From CAZFLM01 sp964519955 (GTDB taxonomy: Bacteria; Armatimonadota; Chthonomonadetes; Chthonomonadales; CAJBBX01), in NCBI GenBank assembly GCA_964519955.1, contig CAZFLM010000033.1, forward strand, positions 1-64,000: a stretch of 64,000 nucleotides of DNA, read 5' to 3'. The notes beneath the pieces are model-generated. The model saw nothing but the letters and a program-made list of their open reading frames with translations. It made no database searches and had not been told where the DNA came from. The position numbers and the translations under genes are program-made. Shown here piece after piece: positions 44,546 to 52,520 of this stretch (the stretch's first letter is position 1; each line of letters begins with the position of its first letter).

Positions 44546-45859
44546 ATGGATCTCACGGGACACTGGGTCGGGTACGCCTGCATCGGCGTGTTTCTGCTCG
44601 CGTATGTGCTGGTGATGGCCGAGGAGTTCGTTCGGCTGCGGAAGTCTGTGCCGGTGATCGTGGCGGCAGGCGTGATCTGGCTGCTGATCGGCATCGCGTT
44701 CGGGGGTCGGGCGGGCGCCGCCGAGGCGTTCCGGCACAATCTGCTGGAGTATGCGGAGCTGTTCCTGTTCCTCCTGGCAGCGATGACCTACATCAACACG
44801 ATGGAGGAGCGCCAGGTCTTCGACGCCCTGCGGAACTGGATGATTGGCCGGCGTCTCTCGCTGAGAGCCGTCTATTGGGTGACGGGCGCGCTGGCCTTCG
44901 GCATGTCGCCGTTTGCGGACAACCTGACCACCGCACTCGTGATGGGGGCTGTCGCGGTCTCCGTGGGAGCAGGCAACGCCCGGTTCATCACCGTGGCGTG
45001 CATCAACGTGGTGGTTGCGGCGAATGCGGGCGGCGCGTTCAGCCCATTCGGCGACATCACGACGTTGATGGTCTGGCAGAAGGGCGTTGTCACGTTCGGC
45101 GAGTTCTTCGCGTTGTTCGTGCCCGCCATCGTGACGTGGTTGGTGCCGGCCGTGATCATGGCGTTCGCGATCGGCCCCGGCTTCCCGGCGGCTGAGCGCG
45201 GCCAGGCCGAGCTGCGGCCGGGAGCGCGCGCGGTCGTGGTGCTGTTTGGAGCGACCATCGTCGGCACGGTGCTGCTGCACACGTTCGTGCACCTCCCGCC
45301 CGTACTGGGGATGATGACGGGACTCGGCGCGCTGAAGGTCTACAGCTACCTGTTGCAGCGTCGGTCCGCCGCTGACCAGCATGCGATCCTGGCGGGCTTC
45401 GAGCCAACCGAGGACCCCAACGATACCTTCGACGTCTACCGGGCGATGGAGAAGGTGGAGTGGGATACGCTGATGTTCTTCTACGGCGTGGTGCTGTGCG
45501 TGGGTGGCCTCGGCACGCTGGGCTATCTCTCGCTCGTATCGCATGCCATGTACGGCGGCCTTGGTCCCACGATCGCCAATACGCTGGTTGGGCTGCTGTC
45601 CGCACTGGTGGACAACATCCCGGTGATGTACGCCGTGCTGACCATGATGCCGGACATGTCGCACAGCCAGTGGCTGCTGGTGACGCTGACCACCGGTGTC
45701 GGCGGCTCTCTGCTCTCCATCGGGAGCGCAGCGGGTGTGGCGCTGATGGGGCAGGCGCGCGGGGCCTACACATTCCTGTCGCACCTGCGCTGGACCTGGG
45801 CCGTAGCCCTGGGCTATGCCGCCGGCATCGGCACGCACCTGCTGCTCAACGGGCACTGA
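44546..45859 (+). CDS. nhaD: Na+/H+ antiporter, NhaD family
   Basis: The 437-residue inner-membrane protein has about 12-13 helices. Family marks are the helix turn GMSPFADNLTTALVMGAVAV, VVVAANAGGAFSPFGDITTL and, in the second half, LVDNIPVMYAVLTMMPDMSH, the repeat-related NLTT and NIP elements of the ion transporter superfamily. MEKVEWDTLMFFYGVVLCVG is typical of NhaD. NhaD exports Na+ or Li+ in exchange for protons. The start is ATG 44546, with GAGGACG about ten bases upstream. It is followed by another antiporter and then amtB genes, suggesting ion-balance support for ammonium uptake or life at raised pH. No other gene in the window duplicates its function. Confidence 0.88.
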   Translation: MDLTGHWVGYACIGVFLLAYVLVMAEEFVRLRKSVPVIVAAGVIWLLIGIAFGGRAGAAEAFRHNLLEYAELFLFLLAAMTYINTMEERQVFDALRNWMIGRRLSLRAVYWVTGALAFGMSPFADNLTTALVMGAVAVSVGAGNARFITVACINVVVAANAGGAFSPFGDITTLMVWQKGVVTFGEFFALFVPAIVTWLVPAVIMAFAIGPGFPAAERGQAELRPGARAVVVLFGATIVGTVLLHTFVHLPPVLGMMTGLGALKVYSYLLQRRSAADQHAILAGFEPTEDPNDTFDVYRAMEKVEWDTLMFFYGVVLCVGGLGTLGYLSLVSHAMYGGLGPTIANTLVGLLSALVDNIPVMYAVLTMMPDMSHSQWLLVTLTTGVGGSLLSIGSAAGVALMGQARGAYTFLSHLRWTWAVALGYAAGIGTHLLLNGH

Positions 45860-46040
45860 CCGCCCGGCTAGTACCGCGGACCGACGGCGGTCCGCCCGAA
45901 CGATTGCACGAAGCCTCGACTACCCTCGATGTCGCGGATGGTCGCCCTTCATCACGTTGGCGCCATCGCGTTCTGGCTCGCCGGCCATCGGCCCCTCGCA
46001 GGTCATCCGGCACCCAGCCGCCGCGCATTCCGAGGGAGTC

Positions 46041-47234
46041 ATGTCTGAACTCGTGTTGCTGCAGTTGGCCATCGTACTGGCGGCGGCGAAGATCGGCGGC
46101 GAGATCTGCGACCGCTGGTTGAAGCAGCCAGCGGTGCTCGGCGAGCTGGTCTGTGGCGTGCTGGTTGGCACCAGCGTGCTGAACTGGGTACCTGGAGCCG
46201 ATCCGACGCTCGGAGCCATGGCCGAGATCGGCGCGGTGCTGCTGCTGTTCGAGGTCGGCCTCGAGAGCGATCTGGGCGACCTGTGCCGCGTGGGCGGGGC
46301 GGCGCTGTGGGTGGCGCTGGCCGGGGTGGCTCTGCCGTTCGCGGGCGGCTACGTCGCGGCGTCGGCGCTCGGCTGTCCGACGATGCAGGCCGTGTTCGTG
46401 GGCGCCGCGCTGACCGCCACGTCGGTGGGCATCACGGCTCGGGTGTTCTCGGATCTGCGAACGCTCCACACCCGAGAGGCGAAGATCGTGCTGGGCGCGG
46501 CCGTTGCGGATGATGTGATCGGTCTGGTGATCCTCGCCGCCTTGAGCGGGCTCGCAGCGACGAAGGCTGTGTCGGCGTACGGCGTTCTGCGCGTGACCTT
46601 CGTGGCCGTGGCGTTTCTTGTCGGCGCGATCGTCGTGGGCTTCCGCGCAACGCCCTTCATTCTGCACTGGGCCAACCGGATGCGCACCCGAGCCGCGCTC
46701 TCGTCGGCCGCAATCATCCTCTGTCTGGCGGTCTCGGCTCTGGCCTCTGTAGCGCATCTCGCCCCGATCGTCGGGGCGTTCGCAGCCGGGTTGGTGCTCG
46801 CCAAGGCCGAGCATCGAGTGCGGTTCGAGAGCAAGATCAGGAACGTTGCAGACGTGTTCGTCCCCGTGTTCTTCGTCATGATGGGAGCGCGGATGGACCT
46901 CTCGGCGCTCAATCCGGCTACCGCGGCGGGACGCCACGTGCTGCTCGTCGGCATCGTCCTTCTGGTCGTGGCCGTGGTCGGCAAGGTGCTCGGCGGGCTG
47001 ACCGTGCCCGGCAGAGGGCTTCGCCGCCTCACCGTGGGGCTTGGAATGATCCCCCGCGGAGAGGTCGGGCTGATATTCGCCGGGATGGGGCTGAAGGCGG
47101 CGGTGATTCCGCCTTCACTCTACGCGGCAATCCTGTTCATCGTGGTGGGTACGACGTTTCTGACACCGCCGCTGTTGAAGCTATGCGCGTCGGCCGTGCG
47201 GCCGATCGCGATCGAGGAGCCACAGGCCGCCTGA
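46041..47234 (+). CDS. Cation:proton antiporter, CPA2 (Kef/NapA-like) family
   Basis: The product is 397 residues with about 12 membrane helices and no C-terminal TrkA domain. It starts LAIVLAAAKIGGEICDRWLK and AVLGELVCGVLVGTSVL, as in NapA/KefB-type transporters. The conserved double Asp AAVADDVIGLVILAAL lies in the middle helix; this DD pair characterises electrogenic Na+/H+ members. The end has MIPRGEVGLIFAGMGL. ATG 46041 is chosen for GAGGGA upstream, although the frame is open earlier through the NhaD 3' end. It probably exchanges Na+ or K+ for H+. It is co-oriented with nhaD (181-base gap) and amtB. Confidence 0.86.
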   Translation: MSELVLLQLAIVLAAAKIGGEICDRWLKQPAVLGELVCGVLVGTSVLNWVPGADPTLGAMAEIGAVLLLFEVGLESDLGDLCRVGGAALWVALAGVALPFAGGYVAASALGCPTMQAVFVGAALTATSVGITARVFSDLRTLHTREAKIVLGAAVADDVIGLVILAALSGLAATKAVSAYGVLRVTFVAVAFLVGAIVVGFRATPFILHWANRMRTRAALSSAAIILCLAVSALASVAHLAPIVGAFAAGLVLAKAEHRVRFESKIRNVADVFVPVFFVMMGARMDLSALNPATAAGRHVLLVGIVLLVVAVVGKVLGGLTVPGRGLRRLTVGLGMIPRGEVGLIFAGMGLKAAVIPPSLYAAILFIVVGTTFLTPPLLKLCASAVRPIAIEEPQAA

Positions 47235-47310
47235 GCCGTGGCCCTCGCACAACCCAGAAGCCACGCTCTGCCCCGAGCGAAGCCGCCTTGGGTAGACATG
47301 CTACGTTCGC

Positions 47311-47326
47311 GCAACAGAGCTGTTGC
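47311..47326 (+). promoter_or_regulatory. Hexaloop hairpin in the amtB1 leader, candidate ANTAR P1
   Basis: GCAAC (47311-47315) pairs perfectly with GTTGC (47322-47326) around the six-base loop AGAGCT. A at loop position 1 and G at position 4 are the ANTAR-recognition bases. It lies 195 bases upstream of amtB1. No clear second hexaloop hairpin follows, so the assignment is tentative. Confidence 0.35.
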
Positions 47327-47445
47327 CTCCCGAGGTCCGCTGGGTCCGCAAGTCGGTCCAGCAGCCTCACCCCTACGCAGCCTGGGCCCTGCCGGCAGCA
47401 CACCACTGCCCGGCAGAGGCCCATCCCGGCGCCTCCAGCGTTGGA

Positions 47446-47499
47446 GCATGCCGGCGACCTCGCGGCCCACGCCCTCGCGCTCAATGGGCCGCGGCATGC
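47446..47499 (+). promoter_or_regulatory. Long hairpin immediately before the amtB1 ribosome binding site
   Basis: CGCGGCCCA (47461-47469) pairs with TGGGCCGCG (47485-47493), extended outward by GCATGC on both sides (47446-47451 and 47494-47499). The GGGAGGT ribosome binding site starts six bases after it. No T-run follows, so it may act on translation or as a terminator without U-tail. Confidence 0.4.
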
Positions 47500-47520
47500 T
47501 CCCATGGGAGGTAACAGAAG

Positions 47521-49215
47521 ATGCTCAGTCAGATTCGTAGATGGACGCGCCCCATAGCCCGCAGTCTGCTGCTGGTCTGGGCGCTCGTGACCGTGATGAT
47601 GCTCGTCGTGAACGTCGCGTCGCTTGCCCAGAGTCCGGCGCCGGATCCCGGTGGCACCGCCACCGGCACTCGCGCCGACGTGATGGACGCCGCGGGCAAG
47701 ACGTTCGTGCCCCCGGCGCCCGCCGACGCCGATGACGCGCAGGCCAAGGCGGACAAGCAGAAGGCGGTCGGCGAGTTCGGCGCGCAGTCCAAGGCCGAGC
47801 CCCTCGCCCTCAAGCTGGCCGACGGGGTCGGCCAGAACCGCATCGCCATCAACGTGATGTGGACGCTGCTGACGGCCTACCTGGTCATGTTCATGCAGGC
47901 CGGCTTCGCGATGGTGGAGACCGGATTCTGCCGGGCCAAGAACGCGGCGCACGTGATCATGACCAACTTCATGATCTACCCTATCGGCATGATCGGCTTC
48001 TGGATCGCCGGCTTCGCGTTCATGTTCGGCGGCTACGCGGCCAGCACCCTGGGCGGGACCGCGGCCTTCGCGGCCGGCGCCAAGACCGGCCTGCTGCAGC
48101 AGTTGGTCGGCACCAACGGGTTCTTCCTGAGTGGGTCCGCCTACGACGTGGGTGTCTACACCCTGTTCATCTTCCAGATGGTCTTCATGGACACGACGGC
48201 CACGATCCCTACGGGCGCTATGGCCGAGCGGTGGCGCTTCGCTGCGTTCATGGTCTACGGCTTCTTCGTCTCGATGATCGCCTACCCCATCTACGGGCAC
48301 TGGGTCTGGGGTGGCGGCTGGCTGGCCAATCTCGGCACGTTCTACGGCCTCGGCCACGGCGCGGTCGACTTCGCCGGCTCGGGTGTGGTCCACGCGGTCG
48401 GAGGATGCATCGGCCTGGCAGGCGCCATCGTCGTCGGTCCGCGCATCGGGAAGTACGACAAGGACGGGAAGCCGAACGCCATTCCGGGTCATCACCTGCC
48501 GATGGCCCTCATCGGCACGTTCATCCTGGCATTCGGCTGGTTCGGCTTCAACCCCGGCTCGACGCTGGCCATGTCCGGCGGCGGCGCGCTCAGGGCCGGT
48601 GTGGTTGCCGTGAACACGATGCTCGCGTCGGCCGGCGGTGCCTTTGCCGCGCTGTTCTACATGAAGCGCAAGTTCGGCAAGTATGACCCGTCCATGGCCG
48701 CCAACGGCTTCCTCGCCGGCCTCGTCGCGATCACCGCGCCCTGTGCGTTCGTAACAGCGTGGTCGTCCGTCGTCATCGGCGTCATCGCCGGGTTCCTGGT
48801 CTGTGTCTCCGTCTTCTTCTGGGAGAAGCGCGGCATCGACGATCCGGTCGGCGCAGTGTCGGTGCATGGTGTCTGCGGCCTGTTCGGCGTGCTCGCGGTG
48901 GGCATCTTCGCCGACGGCACCTATGGCGATCCGTGGAATGGCGTGGCGGGCCCGGTGAAGGGGATCCTCTACGGCGATGCCAAGCAGTTTGTGGCGCAGC
49001 TCATCAGCGCTGTCGTGTGCATCGCGTGGGCGTTCACGACTGCGTACGTGTTCTTCAAGGTCCAGAGCAAGTTCATGCGGCTGCGGCCGACGGCCGAGGA
49101 GGAGATCGCCGGCCTAGACCTGCCTGAGATGGGCGCCCTGGCCTACCCCGACTTCCAGCAGCTCGACGCGACGTCGCCCGGTCCCAGCCGGTCGGGCGGA
49201 CTCATGCTGCACTGA
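47521..49215 (+). CDS. amtB: Ammonium transporter AmtB (copy 1, with extended N-terminus)
   Basis: The 564-residue Amt protein conducts ammonium as NH3 plus H+ across the inner membrane, in trimers gated by PII. An N-terminal signal/anchor (SLLLVWALVTVMMLVVNVAS) is followed by a Pro/Ala-rich linker to about residue 108, unusually long. The 11-helix core then begins with WTLLTAYLVMFMQAGFAMVE. The twin pore histidines are in FAGSGVVHAVGGCIGLAG and GAVSVHGVCGLFG. FGWFGFNPGSTLAMSGGG is diagnostic. The C-terminus has EEEIAGLDLPEMGALAYPDF, the PII-interaction tail. The start is ATG 47521 with GGGAGGT nine bases upstream. glnB follows 59 bases later. Confidence 0.97.
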   Translation: MLSQIRRWTRPIARSLLLVWALVTVMMLVVNVASLAQSPAPDPGGTATGTRADVMDAAGKTFVPPAPADADDAQAKADKQKAVGEFGAQSKAEPLALKLADGVGQNRIAINVMWTLLTAYLVMFMQAGFAMVETGFCRAKNAAHVIMTNFMIYPIGMIGFWIAGFAFMFGGYAASTLGGTAAFAAGAKTGLLQQLVGTNGFFLSGSAYDVGVYTLFIFQMVFMDTTATIPTGAMAERWRFAAFMVYGFFVSMIAYPIYGHWVWGGGWLANLGTFYGLGHGAVDFAGSGVVHAVGGCIGLAGAIVVGPRIGKYDKDGKPNAIPGHHLPMALIGTFILAFGWFGFNPGSTLAMSGGGALRAGVVAVNTMLASAGGAFAALFYMKRKFGKYDPSMAANGFLAGLVAITAPCAFVTAWSSVVIGVIAGFLVCVSVFFWEKRGIDDPVGAVSVHGVCGLFGVLAVGIFADGTYGDPWNGVAGPVKGILYGDAKQFVAQLISAVVCIAWAFTTAYVFFKVQSKFMRLRPTAEEEIAGLDLPEMGALAYPDFQQLDATSPGPSRSGGLMLH

Positions 49216-49223
49216 CGTGGGCG

Positions 49224-49246
49224 GGACCACGGTGTCGAGGTGGTCC
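49224..49246 (+). promoter_or_regulatory. Hairpin between amtB1 and glnB1
   Basis: GGACCAC (49224-49230) pairs with GTGGTCC (49240-49246) around nine bases, in the 59-base gap. No T-run follows. It may be an mRNA-processing or stability hairpin giving different levels of AmtB and PII. Confidence 0.35.
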
Positions 49247-49274
49247 TGCTGACAGACCGCAAGGGAGATCGACG

Positions 49275-49616
49275 ATGACCAAAGTAGAGGCAATGATCCG
49301 CCCGCAGAAGCTGGACGACGTGAAGGCGGCGCTGACGGAGATCGGCATCAAGGGGATGACCGTGACCGAGGTGCGCGGAGCGGGCAAGCAGAAGGGCTTC
49401 ACCCAGCACTACCGCGGCACCGAGTACACGGTGAACCTCATCCAGAAGGTGAAGCTCGAGATCGTGGTGCCGGACGAGGAGGCGCGCGAGGTGGCCGAGG
49501 CGATCGCTGGGGCCGCGCGCACGGGCGAGATCGGCGACGGGAAGATCTTCCTCATCCCGGTTGGCGAGGCCATCCGCATCCGGACGAGCGAGGAAGGGGA
49601 CACGGCGCTGCAGTAG
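49275..49616 (+). CDS. glnB: Nitrogen regulatory protein PII (copy 1)
   Basis: The 113-residue trimeric PII signal protein binds ATP, ADP and 2-oxoglutarate and blocks AmtB when nitrogen is ample. It starts MTKVEAMIRPQKLDDVKAAL. The T-loop GAGKQKGFTQHYRGTEYTVN keeps the Tyr of EYxV that is uridylylated in proteobacteria. The B- and C-loop segments AGAARTGEIGDGKIFLIPV and IRIRTSEEGD bind ATP. Gln replaces the Pro usual after the T-loop (NLIQKVK). AGGGAGATC lies upstream of ATG 49275. Its position directly behind amtB suggests it is the GlnK-type partner of that transporter. Family placement is certain; GlnB versus GlnK is by context. Confidence 0.97.
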   Translation: MTKVEAMIRPQKLDDVKAALTEIGIKGMTVTEVRGAGKQKGFTQHYRGTEYTVNLIQKVKLEIVVPDEEAREVAEAIAGAARTGEIGDGKIFLIPVGEAIRIRTSEEGDTALQ

Positions 49617-49660
49617 GGGGCGCGGCGGAGGGGCTCCCAGCCCGGGTGAGCCGTGAGCGT

Positions 49661-49689
49661 TCTGGTGGGATGGGCCTCCGTGCCCGTCC
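49661..49689 (-). repeat. Copy 1 of a 30-bp hairpin repeat (minus orientation)
   Basis: It is the complement of the repeat seen twice at 54488-54597: GGACGGGC, loop ACGGAG, GCCCATCC, then CACCAGA. It lies between glnB1 and amtB2. Confidence 0.7.
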
Positions 49690-49838
49690 GGCGCCACTCA
49701 CAGGCTGGCCGGGCCCCGCTCCTCCGCCGGGCTGTTGCATGCACATCGACTGTGCGATTCCGATGGGGTGCGAGCGTGGCGAGCGCACTGGTGCGTCCGC
49801 GACGGCGGATGGGCGGCCACGCAGAGGAGGAGAACGGG

Positions 49839-51242
49839 ATGGGCAAGGGCTCCGATTGGGGATGGCGCCGGGCGCTCGGGGCGCTCGCGTTGGGTGGCGC
49901 GCTGCTGTCGATACCGGGGAGCGCGCTGGCGCAGGGAGATGCGCCGGCCAAGATCGACACCGGCGACACCGCCTGGATGCTCGTTTCGGCGGCGCTCGTG
50001 CTGCTGATGACGCCGGGGCTGGCGCTGTTCTATGGCGGCATGGTGCGGGCCAAGAACGTGCTCAACATGCTGATGCAGTCGTTCATCGCCATCGCGCTCG
50101 TCACGGTGCTGTGGGTCGTCTGCGGGTACAGCCTGTCGTTCGCGAAGGGGAACCCGGTCATCGGCGGGCTGCAGTGGCTCGGCCTGGGCGGCGTTGGGCA
50201 GGGGCCGTACGCGTTCTACGGCGCCACGATCCCACACCAGGTCTTCATGGTCTACCAGATGATGTTCGCCATCATCACCCCGGCGCTCATCAGCGGGGCC
50301 ATCGCCGAGCGGATGAAGTTCTCGGCGTACGTGCTCTTCATGGCGCTGTGGGGGCTCATCGTCTACCCGCCGCTCGCGCACATGGTGTGGGGCGAGGGTG
50401 GGTTCCTCCGCGACCTCGGCGCGCTGGACTTCGCCGGCGGCACGGTGGTGCACATCTCATCGGGCTACTCCGCTCTCGTCCTCTGCATCCTGCTGGGCAA
50501 GCGGCGGATCGACAACTCCGAGGATATGCGGCCGCACAACCTGCCCATGACGCTGATCGGGACGGGTCTTCTCTGGTTCGGCTGGTTCGGGTTCAACGCG
50601 GGCTCCGCGATCGCCGCGAACGGGCTGGCGGGCTCGGCCTTCGTGGCCACGCACATCGCGGCGGCGGCGGCCGGACTGACCTGGGTCGTCATCGAGTGGA
50701 TCGCGTACAAGAAGCCCACCGCTCTCGGCCTGGCCACCGGCGCTGTAGCGGGGCTCGTCGCGATCACTCCGGCGTCCGGGTTCGTCTCGCCGCTCGCGGC
50801 CCTCGTCATTGGCGCGGGAGTGTCCGTGGTGTCGTTCTTCGGCATCAGACTGAAGGCCAAGCTCGGGTACGATGATTCCCTCGATGTGTTCGGGGTCCAC
50901 GGCCTGGGCGGCACGTGGGGCGCCATTGCGACGGGCCTCTTCGCGTCGAAGGCCGTGAACGCGGCCGGAGCAGACGGTCTGTTTGCCGGGGGAGGATTCG
51001 CCCTGCTCGGCAAACAACTGATAGCCATCGCCATCGCGATCGCCATCGCGTGCATCGGCACGGTGATCCTGGCGCTCCTGGTGAAGGCAATCGTGGGACT
51101 GCGGGCCTCCGGCGACGCCGAAGAGGCGGGTCTGGACCTGGCCGAGCACGGCGAGTCCGGCTATGCGGGACCGTCGACCGATCTCGATGCCGGGCTTCCG
51201 GGTTCAGCTTTCGGGCACGCCTCGGCCGGCGAGCCGGCCTAA
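49839..51242 (+). CDS. amtB: Ammonium transporter AmtB (copy 2)
   Basis: The 467-residue Amt protein has a typical cleavable signal (LGALALGGALLSIPGSALAQ). The mature start DTGDTAWMLVSAALVLLMTP is followed by GLALFYGGMVRAKNVLNM. Twin histidines lie in FAGGTVVHISSGYSALVL and LDVFGVHGLGGTWGAIATGL. FGWFGFNAGSAIAANG is the Amt signature. The C-terminal tail has GDAEEAGLDLAEHGESGY. Unlike copy 1 it has no long N-terminal linker, so the two Amt genes are not a simple recent duplication. ATG 49839 is chosen for GGAGGAGA nine bases upstream. glnB2 starts 35 bases downstream. Confidence 0.97.
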   Translation: MGKGSDWGWRRALGALALGGALLSIPGSALAQGDAPAKIDTGDTAWMLVSAALVLLMTPGLALFYGGMVRAKNVLNMLMQSFIAIALVTVLWVVCGYSLSFAKGNPVIGGLQWLGLGGVGQGPYAFYGATIPHQVFMVYQMMFAIITPALISGAIAERMKFSAYVLFMALWGLIVYPPLAHMVWGEGGFLRDLGALDFAGGTVVHISSGYSALVLCILLGKRRIDNSEDMRPHNLPMTLIGTGLLWFGWFGFNAGSAIAANGLAGSAFVATHIAAAAAGLTWVVIEWIAYKKPTALGLATGAVAGLVAITPASGFVSPLAALVIGAGVSVVSFFGIRLKAKLGYDDSLDVFGVHGLGGTWGAIATGLFASKAVNAAGADGLFAGGGFALLGKQLIAIAIAIAIACIGTVILALLVKAIVGLRASGDAEEAGLDLAEHGESGYAGPSTDLDAGLPGSAFGHASAGEPA

Positions 51243-51277
51243 CCGGCGGCGCAGCCACCACTTGAAGGAGAACTGGA

Positions 51278-51619
51278 ATGGTTAAGGTCGAGGCGCTGAT
51301 CCGTCCCCAGCGTCTGGATGAGGTGAAGTCGGCCCTGGCCGAGATCGGCATCAAGGGCATGACGGTCAGCGAAGTGCGGGGAGCCGGCAAGCAGAAGGGC
51401 TTCACCCAGCACTACCGCGGTGCGGAGTACACCGTCAACCTGATCCAGAAGGTGAAGATAGAGATCGTGGTGCCGGACGACGACGCGCGGAAGGTCGCCG
51501 AGGCCATCGCGGGCGCCGCGCGCACCGGCGAGATCGGCGACGGCAAGATCTTCCTGGTGCCGGTGATGGAGGCGATCCGCATCCGCACCGGCGACGAGGG
51601 CGACGCAGCCCTGACGTAG
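51278..51619 (+). CDS. glnB: Nitrogen regulatory protein PII (copy 2)
   Basis: The 113-residue PII paralogue is almost superimposable on copy 1: it shares GAGKQKGFTQHYRG, EYTVNLIQKVK and AGAARTGEIGDGKIFL. It differs at scattered positions (for example AEYTV for TEYTV and VMEAIRIRTGDEGD for VGEAIRIRTSEEGD). The T-loop Tyr and ATP-binding segments are intact. It starts MVKVEALIRPQRLDEVKSAL with AAGGAG upstream of ATG 51278. The glnB copies are much more alike than the amtB copies they follow, suggesting gene conversion or strong constraint. It is likely dedicated to AmtB2. PII acts in the cytoplasm and at the membrane. Confidence 0.97.
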   Translation: MVKVEALIRPQRLDEVKSALAEIGIKGMTVSEVRGAGKQKGFTQHYRGAEYTVNLIQKVKIEIVVPDDDARKVAEAIAGAARTGEIGDGKIFLVPVMEAIRIRTGDEGDAALT

Positions 51620-51629
51620 GATCGCTGCC

Positions 51630-52520
51630 ATGCGCCTGACCCGGTGGATGCTGCGGTACGCGGCGGTGGTTCCGCTCGCGCTGCTGCTCTACTGCGGCGC
51701 GACGGCCCAGCCGGTCGTGCGGCCCACCGATGCCGACGTGGTCTACGGGCGCGTCGACGGGCAGGACCTGAAGCTCGACATCTACCGACCTGACGGCGGG
51801 GTGCGCATGCGCCCCGCCGTTGTCCTTCTGCACGGCGGCGGCTGGGCGATGGGGAGCAAGGGGGGCTTGCTGCAGCGGTACCTTGCCGGGGGGCTGCGCA
51901 AGGCGGGCTTCGTCGTCTGCTCCGTCGACTACCGGCTCGCGGGCGCCGGCAGGAACCACTACCCGGCGGCGCTCGACGACGCGCAGCGGGCCGTGCGCTG
52001 GCTCCGGGCGAACACCGCGAAGTACGGCGTCGACCCGAACCGCATCGCGGCGATGGGCGACTCCGCCGGGGGGTACCTCGCGGCGATGCTCGGAACCTGC
52101 CCCACGCGCGCGACGGTCGGGGACGGCCTGGACCGCTACCCCTGCACCGTCAAGTGCGTCGTCGACCTCTACGGCCCCTCCGACTTCACCACGCCGCGGC
52201 AATCCGGCGAGAACGGCCTGCGCCTCGCGATCCTCGCCAACTTCATCGGCAAGAAGCCAGCCGAAGCTCCCGCCCTCTACCGCGACGCCTCGCCCATCAG
52301 CCATGTCTCCAGGCGCTCCGCGGCGTTCCTGGTCTTCCACGGGACCAAGGACCCGCTCGTGCCCATCGCCCAGTCGGAGCGCCTGGTGGCCGCGCTGCGG
52401 AAGGCCGGCGTGGATGCGAGGCTCGTGCGGCTGGAGGGGGAGGGGCACGGGTTCCGCAATCCCGCCAACCGCGAGCGGATGGTGCGCGAGACCGTGGCGT
52501 TCCTACGCGCGCGGCTGTAG
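51630..52520 (+). CDS. Exported alpha/beta-hydrolase esterase (BD-FAE/Abhydrolase-3-like)
   Basis: The 296-residue protein has a signal peptide (LRYAAVVPLALLLYCGATAQ). Oxyanion motif HGGGWAMGSKGG and nucleophile Ser in AMGDSAGGYLAAMLG are typical of hormone-sensitive-lipase-like or feruloyl esterase-like enzymes. The catalytic Asp is probably in HGTKDPLVPIAQSERL, and the His in GEGHGFRNPANRER. It hydrolyses esters, perhaps acetyl or feruloyl groups on polysaccharides, fitting the carbohydrate-rich surroundings. It starts ten bases after glnB2 with only a weak AGGAT, so it could be a read-through passenger of the nitrogen operon. Its last 18 bases overlap the convergent glycosyltransferase gene. 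Confidence 0.85.
   Translation: MRLTRWMLRYAAVVPLALLLYCGATAQPVVRPTDADVVYGRVDGQDLKLDIYRPDGGVRMRPAVVLLHGGGWAMGSKGGLLQRYLAGGLRKAGFVVCSVDYRLAGAGRNHYPAALDDAQRAVRWLRANTAKYGVDPNRIAAMGDSAGGYLAAMLGTCPTRATVGDGLDRYPCTVKCVVDLYGPSDFTTPRQSGENGLRLAILANFIGKKPAEAPALYRDASPISHVSRRSAAFLVFHGTKDPLVPIAQSERLVAALRKAGVDARLVRLEGEGHGFRNPANRERMVRETVAFLRARL

Noticed and set aside
42314..45856. 1180-codon minus-strand open frame opposite the ANTAR, porin and NhaD genes
   Set aside because: Composition is biased to His, Arg, Gln and Val as in codon-shadow frames, with no domain, while the plus-strand genes have clear families and ribosome binding sites.
47446..47499. Rho-independent terminator before amtB1
   Set aside because: The hairpin is strong, but no T-run follows and the ribosome binding site is only six bases away, so it is listed as a regulatory hairpin instead.
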